Source: Valencia hispanica (taxonomy: Eukaryota > Chordata > Actinopteri > Cyprinodontiformes > Valenciidae). From it: a stretch of DNA of 64,000 nucleotides. The notes below the pieces were generated by a model. That model ran no database searches. It was not told the origin of the DNA and saw nothing but the letters and a program-made list of their open reading frames with translations. Both the position numbers and the translations under genes were made by a program. Location of the stretch: the NCBI GenBank assembly GCA_963556495.2, contig OY747709.1:55596400-55660399 (forward strand), written 5' to 3'. This document shows positions 49,501 to 59,649 of this stretch, piece by piece. Positions within the stretch are counted from its first letter, which is position 1. Every line of letters begins with the position of its first letter.

Positions 49501-51551
49501 AGTTTTTATTAGTTTTCACCATTTTTTGCTAGTTTAGTTTTACTTCAGTTCTTATTGTTTTCAGTATTAGAAGTTACATACCAGGGGCAAGACAAAAAAA
49601 AAGAGAAATGTGTAAACAAAATGTATTGACGTGAGCAGATGAACAACCAACCATACATATCAGTATAAGTATATGAAAGATATATAGCAGAGTAACGTTC
49701 AAAAATGTTGTAAACACAAAAACAGCACCTGTACATTAGAAACAATACATGCAGCTGCTACAGCTAACATTAAAAAATAAAAGCCAAGTTATCGTGACAA
49801 AAATAATGCTTTTGCTAATTTTTGCACATATTCTGGTAGTGAGTAATCCTGAATTGGCATCTGGCGATTTCTCCGAATCTTTGCTGACATGACGGCAGCA
49901 ACACAGACGACTTCACTGATGTATCCGTCATCTGTCATCAGCGAGTAAAAATAAACACAACTAACAACCGGAAACTAGAGAGGGATCATTTGTATATCAA
50001 CACAGCGAATGCGCGCAACCAAGCTACAGAAAGAGACCAGAGCTAACTTAAAGAGCCCTTCAAATTAGCTCTGGTTCCAACTCTTATTTGCCGTTATTAT
50101 TTCCCAACCAGTGTTGGTTAGCTTGTTTGTTAGCCAATGCTTACCTGAGAAGTTCATTTTAGTTAGTTTTGTGAACAATCATTACAGTTTCAGTTAGTTT
50201 TCCTTTAGTTGCAAAGTTTCTTTAAAATTTTTATTTCAGTTAAGAAAAATGTTTTTTTTTTTTACATGTAGTTTTCTTTAACGACAACAACCTTGCATCA
50301 GAAGTAATTTGTTGTTTCCAGATAGCCTGGATTGGATTATATGATGATGTGAACAGCTGGAGGTGGTCTATATCAAGCTCTGGTTTCTACCAAACTGGTG
50401 AGGAGTTGTTCAGGAACTGGAAAAGTGGAGAACCAAACAACATGTACAGTAGGGAGCGCTGCGGAGCAATAAGCAGTGATGAAGTCTGGATGGATGTACC
50501 TTGCTCCCTCACCTTAAAACCACTCTGCCTTGATGTCTCAGGTCAACATGATCATTCAACCACAAACACAATTTTTATTTTTTTATTTTGCTTGTTCTAA
50601 AGATGTTGATGAGTTCAGTTTCTACATGTTAAGTGATGTTTTTAATAGTGTCACAACCTTTGTATGAACCCATAAATGGTCTAATTTTAGGGACGAGTGG
50701 GACATTTGTTCTCATCAACTCCGACATGACTTGGACTGCGGCTCAGAGCTATTGCAGAAAACATCACTCAGACCTGGCGAGTGTGAGGAACATGACAGAG
50801 AACCATAAACTTCATGAGCTGGTACCAATAGGAGGTAAAGTCTGGATCGGTTTGTACAGAGATGCCTGGAAGTGGTCAGATGGAAGTGACTTCTCTTTGA
50901 GTTACTGGACTGGAGCAGAACCCAATAACAACATGGGCAAGGAAAACTGCGTAGCAGCAGACTTCGGAGATTCAGGGAAATGGGATGATTGGGATTGTGA
51001 TTTGAAGAAAGCCTTCATCTGCTACAGCAGTGAGTCTACATCAGCCTGATGTTGTTTCATTTGTAGATGATGCTGATCCTGTTCTTAACAGAGCAGTTCT
51101 GATTGACTAACTGCTGTTTATTTTTTAAAGCTTTTGTTTCGAAGAAGGTTCTGGTTCTGAAGCTGGAGAAAACCTCCCTCCTGGATCTGACTGATCCTTC
51201 TGTGATGGAAGACCTTCTGAGCCAGGTTGGTTTCACACTTTATCTGCATTAGTGAGTTTAGAACAGCGTTTTTGCAGAAGATCTGTTCTCCAGTTTGTCT
51301 GCAGGAGGATCTAAGCCTAGGTTGATAACTCTGTCAGTCAGGGGTTTGCTTCCTACGGAAAGAAGCTGAACCACAGCAAATACTGAATCTGTGTATACAC
51401 TTCATTATTTCTAATTTTAGTCATTGTGTCACAGCTAAAGCAGAAGCTGAAAAAGGAAGGAAGGAATGAAGACATCGAACTAAGCTGGAGGAAGCAGTTT
51501 GATGGAAATGTTTTCCTCAAAGAGGAGAAGAAAAAGCAGACGTCCGTTTAA
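43502..51551 (+). CDS. Gene C: secreted protein with two C-type lectin domains
   Basis: Six exons: 43502-43538, 43755-43945, 50322-50541, 50691-51029, 51131-51225, 51435-51551 (TAA). All have GT/AG borders; the sum is 999 nt, giving 332 aa. Exons 1, 2, 4 and 5 have exactly the same lengths as in gene A (37, 191, 339, 95), so it is a direct paralogue. Signal peptide [13 protein letters not shown] is followed by CTLD1 (about 22-149) with [39 protein letters not shown] and VWMDVPC, then CTLD2 (about 150-262) with [42 protein letters not shown] and KWDDWDC, a better calcium/sugar site than in CTLD1. The C-terminal module (263-332) ends [11 protein letters not shown] soluble mannose-type lectin is likely; the ligand is unknown. 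Intron 2 (6.4 kb) is full of mobile elements. Confidence 0.9.
44380..45735 (-). mobile_element. LINE 3' fragment, split by a SINE
   Basis: The minus strand encodes LINE C-terminal phrases ([14 protein letters not shown] near 45690) and ends leftward in a 3' terminus reading CACAATAAAGGATTGTTCTATCC. The SINE at 44791-45281 interrupts it. It lies in intron 2 of gene C. Confidence 0.75.
44791..45281 (-). mobile_element. SINE inserted in a LINE fragment
   Basis: The tRNA-like head is at the right end on the minus strand (GGTGGCGCAGCTGGTAGCTC as A box, GGTTCGATTACC as B box). A 17-bp target duplication with one mismatch lies at 44774-44790 and 45282-45298. Confidence 0.85.
45736..47670. other. 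Intronic stretch of gene C, nothing identified
   Basis: AT-rich intron sequence without exon-like or repeat structure that I can name. Confidence 0.4.
47671..48542. mobile_element. Non-autonomous DNA transposon (hAT-like ends)
   Basis: Inverted ends AGGGTGAC(AGT)...(AGTG)GTCACCCT with subterminal GGGACA/TGTCC motifs. The flanks GTTTATTA and CGTTATTA agree at 6 of 8 bases. No transposase. In intron 2 of gene C. Confidence 0.6.
48970..49468. mobile_element. MITE with TTAA target site
   Basis: 499 bp with inverted ends AGGGGCTATACGCAA/GCATATAGCCTCT, flanked on both sides by TTAA (48966-48969, 49469-49472). A TTAA target is typical of piggyBac-type transposition. No coding content. Confidence 0.75.
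49473..50300. repeat. TTAGTTTTA-rich repeat before exon 3 of gene C
   Basis: Both sides of this stretch (49490-49560 and 50155-50275) carry many TTAGTTTT/TTCAGTT units, resembling a fish DNA-transposon family with AT-rich ends. It runs almost to the branch-point region of exon 3. Ends not resolved. Confidence 0.35.
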
Positions 51552-51638
51552 GAGAACAGGACCTGTTTCTGTAGAAGAACTTGCTGATGTCTTTATATAT
51601 TATTCATTTGATAAGTGTGATTAAACTAATGTCAAGTC

Positions 51639-51752
51639 TATCCATCCATTTTCTGTTCCCGTTGGGGTTGTGGGTGGGGCTGGTGCCAATCTCCAGCTGT
51701 CATGTGGCGAGAGGCGGGGTACACCCTGGACAGGTCGCCAGTCCATCGCAGC
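51639..51752 (+). mobile_element. Short SINE/LINE-tail insertion just after gene C
   Basis: 114 bp starting with TATCCATCCATTTTCTG and containing GGCGGGGTACACCCTGGACA, a very common fish retroposon tail. It is flanked by a perfect 11-bp target duplication AATGTCAAGTC (51628-51638 and 51753-51763). It lies 88 bp after the gene C stop codon, probably in the 3' UTR. Confidence 0.8.
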
Positions 51753-52110
51753 AATGTCAAGTCATGCATCAGTTATATTTATGATGTTAGTTTAGAATTA
51801 ATAACATCTTTTCTCAGACGGAAGAGGACGGCTTCTCCAGGTCTTAGAAATAGTTTTAGCTCCTAGATGTAAGCTTGTTGTTGTATTTATGAATATTATT
51901 AGACTAAGATTTCTGATATCTCTCAGCAAAAGCAATAAAGATGTGTTTCAATCAATCAACATACTTCTGATTAAATCTAAGGTGGCCATGAAACCACAAC
52001 AACACTGATCAGATATTTAAACTATAGTTACACCTCATTGCACATTGTGCAGTTAGCTAGTCTCAATGGATAAAAAGTCAATGCTTTCATAATTAAGAGA
52101 TGTGCTGGTG

Positions 52111-52200
52111 CATCCATCCAGCCATCCATCCATCCATCCATCCATCGGGAGGGGATACCAGGTGCCTATCTCCAGCTGTGTTGGGGCCCTCATTTAAGAT
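52111..52200 (+). repeat. CATC microsatellite with a second copy of the same tail
   Basis: A (CATC)n run at 52111-52147 is followed by GGAGGGGATACCAGGTGCCTATCTCCAGCTG-type sequence, a diverged piece of the repeat at 51639-51752. Confidence 0.65.
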
Positions 52201-52284
52201 TTAAAGCAGTCTTCATGTTCTTCTCTTTAAACTGACTCGGTTTATTTTTATGAAGACTAATTTTTATAGATTACTTTCCCTGAT

Positions 52285-52450
52285 CCACAGGAGTCTCTCA
52301 AGGCTCTATTCTTGGACCACTTTTATTTCCACTAGGAATCACTGGATTACAAGATCCATACCCAAACTGTAACATCCAATGGCAATGCAGATGAATCCTC
52401 TTTATTTCTCACATCAGCTCTAAGTTAGATTCAGGACCGACTGCTGAAAT
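52285..52450 (+). mobile_element. LINE RT scrap
   Basis: Encodes [13 protein letters not shown], the conserved RT motif of L2-type LINEs, with no intact frame around it. Confidence 0.55.
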
Positions 52451-53819
52451 CTTGTTTGCTGTTAACTAAAGAAAAACGTTGTCAATGATGTTCTAAATTT
52501 CATTACATACCATTGTCTTTCTGAGGGGGGAGGAACTTGATGTTAAAACTGAATTTGTAAATTTCCAGAATATTTTTAGGACTAACTTCACGAAAGACTT
52601 CATCATCCAATCATCATTTGAGAAAAAAAATATGTATTTATGCACAAAATAAGAAAGACAACAGTCTCATCTCCAAATCCACCTTCTGTTGCTTTTTGAG
52701 GCTGTCTGAAGAGCAACTTTGAACTGTTATTATGAGCTCTTAAGCCAACACACAGCTACTGAAAGCAGCTGACTGCAGTGTTCTTCCAGTGGAGCCTCAG
52801 CTATGATCTCAGGTGGACTGGGTGATGGTTCATAGTGTGCCAGTCCTACTCAGCGACAAACCCCCGGATAAACTGTCTGCTGAAAGGCAGCTCCATTGTC
52901 ACAAACGTGCCTTTAGAGATGCCAATGAACATAGTCAAATGCATCCCTGGGCCATGACGGGCGACATCAAACCCTACCTGAAACTCCTGGCTTCTGTACA
53001 GTGATCCACCCGTTACCCCAATGAGACGGTGTCTTGCTACACTGCAGTACACTAAAACTGAACCAGAGACTGTGGTATTTCTTGGGAGAGGGTTACAGTA
53101 TGTGTCTACATCAATACCAGCTGGTGAACAAACAGTCTAAACTATTCAGGGTCATGGCTTCCTGGATCTGAAAAAAAAGCTATCACTTTCTACTTGACTT
53201 TTTGCCCTTAAGGCAAAAATGTATGACACCCCTGATCTAAAGAGTTAAAGGGGATCAGGTAAAGACAACATCTTTAGCCACTTAACACAGTCAAGACCAG
53301 TGGAATAAAGTTGAATTACAGGAGGAAAGAAAAGACTTTCAACCATTATTCATAAATCGGGACTGTGTAGAAAGGATCCTACATGATGGAAGGCCTAAAC
53401 CATACTTCACACACTACTGAGCTTTACTTTCTAAGGGTCATCAGGAAGAACAATTTTCCTCAAACTCAGATGTTGACCTTTTGACATTAGAGAACACTCT
53501 AGGATACTGCTTCAGATTGATGTTTTGTATCTTTACCCTGAGAAAGAAAATCACCTCATGAGACAAGAGTAAAAACTCAACAACTGATTCGGACCAAAGT
53601 AAAGGACCTACAGTGTCCTATTTGTTTCCACTTTAAACTTCCTCCTGTTTGTTGTTTAGTTATTTTGTATCGTCAACCAGTTTGGGCCCCCAATGAAAGA
53701 ATACTGTAAAATCTCTGTGCTAATTGATAACAGAAAGAACGTGGCTAATAAGAAAAGACACAGCAGTCAACTCGTGAATTTAAGATTTATTCCCTGTCAA
53801 ATGTAACTTTCAATGGAAA

Positions 53820-54640
53820 AAGCAACTGCAAAGTCACTTAAACTGGCTCTATTAAACATTAGATCTTTGTCAGTAAAATTCTTCAATCAATCAATAACCT
53901 TATTACTAAGCATAATCTTGATATGTTTTTAACAGAAACGTGGCTGGATGACAACAGTTAGATACCTTTTCTGATCAAGTCAACACTTCCGAATTACAAA
54001 TTTGTTAATGAGAGCAGAAAACATAATAGAGGGGAGGGGTTGGTACCTTATTTCATGACTCACTAAAGAGTAAAAAGGTGCTTGTTGGTGAATTTGACTC
54101 ATTAGAATATCCGTTTGTCCAAGTAAAGGGCGCCGATTCAGCCATCTTTCTAAACATTTGCAGCCTTCCAACATAAAATGCAAACATTGTCCATTATTTT
54201 AGTGACCTATCTAGGATGTGTTTTGCGTAAGACTTATTAATTATTTTGGGAGATTTCAACATCCAAGTTGACAAACCCCAAGATAGAGGGGAAAAATCTG
54301 ATATACTTTAAATTTCTGGTCTGACTCAACATGTTGAACAGTGAGGGCACAAACAGGGACACACTTTGGACTTGATCATCAGTAAGGCTGTAAATATTTC
54401 CAAAGTCTCTATACCTGATGTTAAGGTAAAACAAGAGAGTGTTGGGAAACTAAAAGGAAAAGGCAGTAAAACTCAAATCCTACTACTTTACTGAAACAAC
54501 TATCAAGACAGACAACAGATATATTACAACTGAAAATGCATGGGAATCCTTGTTTTCTGAAATGGTTACCAAAAACCTCACCTCAAAACAAAAACATCAT
54601 AGTCATACCTTGTTTACCACAGTTGAGAGACAACAATTCA
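53820..54640 (+). mobile_element. Decayed LINE endonuclease region
   Basis: The plus strand still reads as an AP-endonuclease domain in pieces: LALLNIRSLS (53847), TWLDDNS-like (53940) and LIILGDFNIQVDKPQDRG (about 54233-54290), the last being the conserved GDFN box. Many stops and frame changes. It lies upstream of no RT; the RT scrap at 52285 is on its 5' side, so they are separate copies or rearranged. Confidence 0.7.
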
Positions 54641-54837
54641 CTCCACTGATTTGATTAAATTAAATGTTTAGATAATTTGCAGATAATTTCTTTAGTGACT
54701 AAACGTTCTCAAATGATACATTATATTTTGTTGGTTATGCAAGGTTTTAACATACTATTATCTATGAGTTGTATAAAAACAACTTTTGTACAATAGTTTT
54801 TACGTTTACCTTTTTCTTTGTACATTTGGCTGAGCCT

Positions 54838-55643
54838 TCACTGGTTCCTTTCATTTTTAATGAGGTTTTCAGCAACGTTAAAACATTCTTTCCAGTTCTT
54901 CTCACATTTCGTCTTGATCTCTGCAGTCAGCTTTTTGTTGATTGACTCCCTCAGAACCTCTTTCAGAACGTTTTCTTCCTCTTCCAGGACCAGTTTGAAA
55001 TAAAGCGTTTCTTCAAACTGAGCAGTTTGTCTGCTGCAGTCACAAACACCGTCACTCTTCCATCTAATCCATGAAACCATGGCTCCTGAGAAAATTACGA
55101 TAAAGAGCAGCCAGCAGCCAGTCACCTGCAAGGGAAACATGACAGTCTGTTATAAGCTGGAGGTAAAAATAAATAAAATTGCCCACCCTGCAGGATAATA
55201 AAGCCATCACTCACCCTGGACTTGTTTTTAATCCCAGCAATGAGTTCTCTCTCCTCAACGGTCCTGTTCGCCGGGTCTTTGCAGGGTAGATGTGCTTGTT
55301 GCTTAGGAAGATTACTAAAGCAACAAGCCCACCAGTCTCCATCGATAAGAAGAAAGGCGACCCAGAGGAAACCAACTAAAGCCGACTTTAAGATCTGATA
55401 GCAGATAAATCCTTTGAACGTACAGCAGTAGCTGCAGATCCTCTTAAAAAGCCTGTTGGACCATAGCATCAGGACGGTCACTACAGCAGCAGGTATGAAT
55501 GCGTAAATGATGCAGTCATAGAGCTGAGGTTTGCAGGTGCATTCAAAGTCCCTGCTGAGCAGAATGCTGTAGGTGAACATCACCACGATGACGAAGTAGG
55601 TCTGAAGATTTCTTGCAACCAGGTTAGTCACTAAAGGCTGCAT
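54838..55643 (-). CDS. CALHM-family channel protein (calcium homeostasis modulator-like)
   Basis: Two coding exons on the minus strand: 55643-55215 (143 codons, donor GTGAGT) and 55125-54838 (95 codons and TGA/TAA-type stop), phase 0, 238 aa. Four hydrophobic segments lie at about residues 16-30, 46-62, 84-102 and 145-160, followed by a cytosolic tail with acidic and helical stretches. After TM1 comes DFECTCKPQLYDC, matching the CxC...C pattern of the CALHM first extracellular loop; WWACCFSNL and a later PC give the second loop its cysteines. Human CALHM proteins are about 310-350 aa, so this is a short form. CALHM proteins form large-pore ion/ATP channels; CALHM6-type members act in immune cells, which would suit this neighbourhood, but the paralogue cannot be fixed. 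An acceptor at 55688-55689 suggests an upstream non-coding exon. Confidence 0.85.
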
Positions 55644-55689
55644 CTCTGCTGGCTGGGGATCATCTGCTGGTGGACTGGTTCACGTCTCT

Positions 55690-56340
55690 GAAAGGAAAAA
55701 GGTGGAAAGAATGGATTAACTTTCTGTTTGGATCTGCAGTGACACCATATCCCTTCAACTCTCTGCAAGCAGAGCAGGAGCGCTGAAAACAGGAAGATGT
55801 TGAAAAATCCCCCCCTTGCAAAAGTAGTCACACCATGAGCTTTCAACATTTTATGTTACAAACACAAACCTCAGTGTTTTTGTTGGTATTTATTGTGAAA
55901 TACCAACAGATGAAGCAGAACTGTGAAGTTAACTTTTTCAGCTAAAATCTGAAAAGTGTGGTGAGTATCTGTAGTCGGCCCTTCTGAGTCAGAACTTTCT
56001 GGAGATCCACCTCTGTCAGCAGGTCGCTGGGATTCGTCTCCACCAGCTGTGAACAGCTTTGTTTCTGCATCTCAAACTCAGACTGAGGGAATGCAGAACA
56101 TCTGTAAACATCAATTTCAGGACTGACCATCGATTCTCAAGTTCTGAAATTTGACTAGGCCATTCTCTTTGATCTAAACCCTCACCGTTGTTGCTCTTGA
56201 TACAGTCGTGTGTTTGGGTTGTTGTCCTGCTGGAAGGTAAACCTGATGTTTAACTATTTGTATTTCTTAAAATAATCCTTATATTATGGCATTATTATTT
56301 TTAGAACATCAAACAGATTGAATCCTAAAATTAAATCAAT
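55690..56340. other. Upstream flank of the CALHM-like gene
   Basis: Probable 5' intron and promoter region; no coding sequence is supported. Confidence 0.4.
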
Positions 56341-56600
56341 AAGCCAGAAGGCCACACAATTTAAAAAAACTGATGTTGACACTCACAGCATGAATGAGCT
56401 CCTCTCAACCAGTAGAGGGCAGTGATGCACACTTAAAGTCTAGAGACTGTTCAGTTCAGCTAAATTGTAAAAGAACATGAGATCATGAGAGATTGTTAAA
56501 TGTTAAATTAATAAAGACACCAAAAGATTTTGGAAATTTTCTGAAGATGCTCATGTTGGGTTAATTTATGCTGTTAAACTAAATAATTTTAGCAACATTT
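56341..56600. repeat. Duplicated flank, copy 1 (second copy 63058-63300)
   Basis: Shares a series of collinear matches with 63058-63300 (AAGCCAGAA-GCCACA, ACTGTTCAGTTCA-CTAAA, ACCAAAAGATTTTGGA, TGCTGTTAAA), with small indels. It looks like an old tandem duplication of the CALHM-gene flank, separated by later insertions. Confidence 0.65.
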
Positions 56601-56894
56601 TAACTTTTGAAAAATAATACATTTATTAAGAAAAAATATGATTTTGCTTTGAAACATAAAAATCTCCTCAGTTCAAACTGAAAAAGACCATAATATATTA
56701 TTTTTGCATCATAAAGCTGCCAGCTGCATATTTAATGCTTTTTTTCTCCTAAACTTTAGACCAACATCATCATCCAATCATGTGGGTGAAAAACTTTAGG
56801 AAGAAAACATTCACAAAATTGTCTAAATCTTTACTACAACACTGAATTAATTGATTTACTTTGACCAAAAATGCTGTAGCTCATACAAAATGTT

Positions 56895-57221
56895 TTAGCT
56901 AATACAAATTCTTTAAGGAGTTGTTGTAGATGATGACGGCTGTGGGCAGGAAGGATTTCCTGTAGCGGTCTGTGTTCCAGCAAAACTGAAGAGGCCTCCG
57001 AAGAAACTCTGTTGTTGTATGACTGTCTCGTGAAGAGGATGCTCAGGGTTGTCCATAATGTTTTTGATTTCATAAAGAATCCTTCTTTACATCATCATCT
57101 CCAGATGTTCCACAGTCGTCCTCAGAACAGAACCAGAACAGAACCAGAACCTTCTTTATCAGGTTGTTGAGCCTTTTTAAACCCCTGGCTCTGATGCTGC
57201 TACCCCAACAGATGACGGCTG
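56895..57221 (-). mobile_element. LINE 3' fragment, second copy
   Basis: Closely similar to 33766-34115 on the same strand: TTAAGGAGTTGTTGTAGATGATG, GGCAGGAAGGATTTCCTGTAG and CATCTCCAGATGTTCC are shared. It encodes the LINE C-terminus (AVICWGSSIRARGLKRLNNL). Confidence 0.75.
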
Positions 57222-57800
57222 CAGTGTTGTTTTCGTCAACGATGATGAAATAATTTCGTTGATGCCACTTTTTTTCATGACGATAACGAGACGGTGACGA
57301 GATAAACATGGCTCTTTGATGCACAACGTGCTCAACACGTCACATGGTTGTCACTCGTGACAGACAATGAACCATGATTTCATAGTAAGCTTTAAATCCT
57401 TAGATCAGAAAGTATTTGCAGTTGGGTGGAAACCTTTTTTGTCTAAAATCATTCCTTCATTATTGTAATTATTGGTGAAAATAGTCGATCCGCAAGCTCA
57501 GAATGAACTATAGATCTGCTGCTATTTTCACAACTTATGGGTGACACTGCCCAACAGCAAAATACTTATTGACCTACATTAATTTGTTAAGACTACACTT
57601 TCCCCCTTTTTTTTGACTAAAACTAGACTAAAACATTCTTGACTTTGTCGACTGAAACTAAACAAAAAACTTTTTGACTTTGTCGACTAAAATTGGTCTA
57701 AAACTATCACATATAGAAGTGACAAAAATGTGTCTAAGACTAATAAGCATTTTAGTCCAAAAGACTAAGACTAAATCTAAGATGGTTGTCAAAAACAACC
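57222..57800. mobile_element. hAT-like MITE with GTCGACTAAAA repeats
   Basis: Left end CAGTGTTGTTTTCGTCAAC, right end GTTGTCAAAAACAAC (inverted). The interior has repeated TTTGTCGACT-AAACTA units. The right terminus is incomplete (CCAG instead of CACTG). Confidence 0.6.
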
Positions 57801-58523
57801 CAGGGTGGCTGAAGAGATTCCACACACACACAGGTGTGGGGATTCCAGTGTGTACAGATACATTCATGATGAAAACATGAAACAACAAACAAGCTAGTCT
57901 AGTATTGTCTGGATTGCAGTTTTTCACTACCTCTCTGTATGTTGTTATTATAATGTCCTTTTTTTGTTTGCTTATTGTGTCATGTATGTATGTGTAGACA
58001 TATTAAGCTACTCTCTTATCCACCTCTGGTTTCTCTGAGGGTTATTGGCTTTTTATCTCAAGCTCAGCTCCTCTACCTCAGTGGTTCCCAACCTTCTTCT
58101 CTTGAGGTCCCCCTTTTCTGTCGTCCAAGACAAGCATGGTCGTCCAACACCAACTCTTACCGGCATAAACGCATTAAAAGTGATTCATTACAACCTTTTT
58201 TGCAAAAAATAAACAGGAATTGTAGGTTTTTGTTCTTAATCTATTTGGTTTACACTGTAGGCTATGTAGAAAATTTTCTTCCATTTGAACTCATCCATCA
58301 TGTGCATCTTACACACACAGTTTAATCTTTTATATTTTGCTTTTATTTTTAATAGGTTTACATCATTACAATAGAAAGATAACTTATTAAGATAGATCAG
58401 TATCTTTACAGTTTTCTTCAGCATAAGATGGCGACGCGTATGGACGCCTCGGTACTTCGCTCTCTAGTATTAGTTACTGTTTGACTTTTTTGCGTAGTTT
58501 TCTGCACTCCCCCTGCTATTTAA

Positions 58524-59618
58524 ATGAGCAGAGAGGAACTCTTACAAATAGGGCTATCCAGTGCCGGACTTTTTTCACCGGGTTTTACTCAACCAGACTG
58601 CTTTCTGGAGATTCTGATCGGAGGAGCAGCAGCGCTCTGTGGATTTAGACGGAGACGCCGACGAGGGAAACGAGCTGGAGTGCTCGTCAAGCTGCGGCAG
58701 CGGGGATTACGCACCGCTCTCCCATCCATACACCTGGGGAACGTCCGCTCTCTGCCTAACAAAATGGATGAATTGCTCCTTCTCCTATCCAAGAACTCAG
58801 ACTTTCGCCGTTCTGCCGCCTTTTGCTTCACTGAAACCTGGTCCAGTGAACCCATCCCGGACAGCGCACTAAAGCTGCCAGGCTTCCAGCTGTTCCGAGC
58901 GGACCGCTGCGCGGAACTGTCTGGGAAGTCAAAGGGAGGAGGAACGTGCTTCTACATAAACGAAGGGTGGTGTACAGATGTCACAGTGTTAAAGAAGACA
59001 TGCAGCCCTCACCTAGAGTCTTTTTTCATAAACTGTAGACCATTTTATTCACCACGGGAGTTCGCCTCGTTTGTGCTGGTCGCTGTATACATTCCACCGC
59101 AGGCGTGCGTAACGGAGGCGTTCCATCACCTCGCCGACCAGATCACAGACGTGGAGAAAACTCACCCGGACTCTCTGCTAATCATTCTCGGGGATTTTAA
59201 TAGAGCAAATCTCAAACTTGAACTGCCTAAATATAGACAACACGTGACGTGTCCCACCAGGGACATGAACACTTTAGACCACTGCTACACCACAATAAAG
59301 AATGCATATCGCTCTGTCCCCCGTGCTGCTATGGGACTTTCTGACCACTGCCTGGTCCACCTCATCCCATCTTACAGGCAGAAGCTGAAATCTGCTAAGA
59401 CTGTAGTAAGAACTGTGAGGAGATGGACTGATGAGTCAAAGATGCAGTTACAGGCCTGCTTTGACTGCACTGATTGGAGCGTCTTTGAAGCAGCAGCCTC
59501 AGACCTGGACGAACTGACCGACACTGTGACATCTTACATCAGCTTTTGTGAGGACATCTGTGAGCAGACCAAAACCTTCTGCACGTTCAACAACAACAAA
59601 CCATGGTTCACTGCATAA
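58524..59618 (+). pseudogene. AP-endonuclease part of the LINE ORF
   Basis: 364 codons to a TAA at 59616-59618. Endonuclease motifs are visible in order: LGNVRSLPNKMDEL, CFTETW, GGTCFYINEGWC, VAVYIPPQ, LIILGDFNRANL (GDFN box), and GLSDHCLVHLIP (SDH box), i.e. the metal-binding and catalytic set of the exonuclease/endonuclease/phosphatase fold that nicks DNA for target-primed reverse transcription. The stop lies directly before sequence that continues the protein in other copies. Confidence 0.85.
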
Positions 59619-59649
59619 CTGAGACGGCTACGCCAGGACAAGGAGGAGG

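Noticed and set aside
52813..53004. 63-codon open frame
   Set aside because: No domain, no splice context; lies among LINE scraps.
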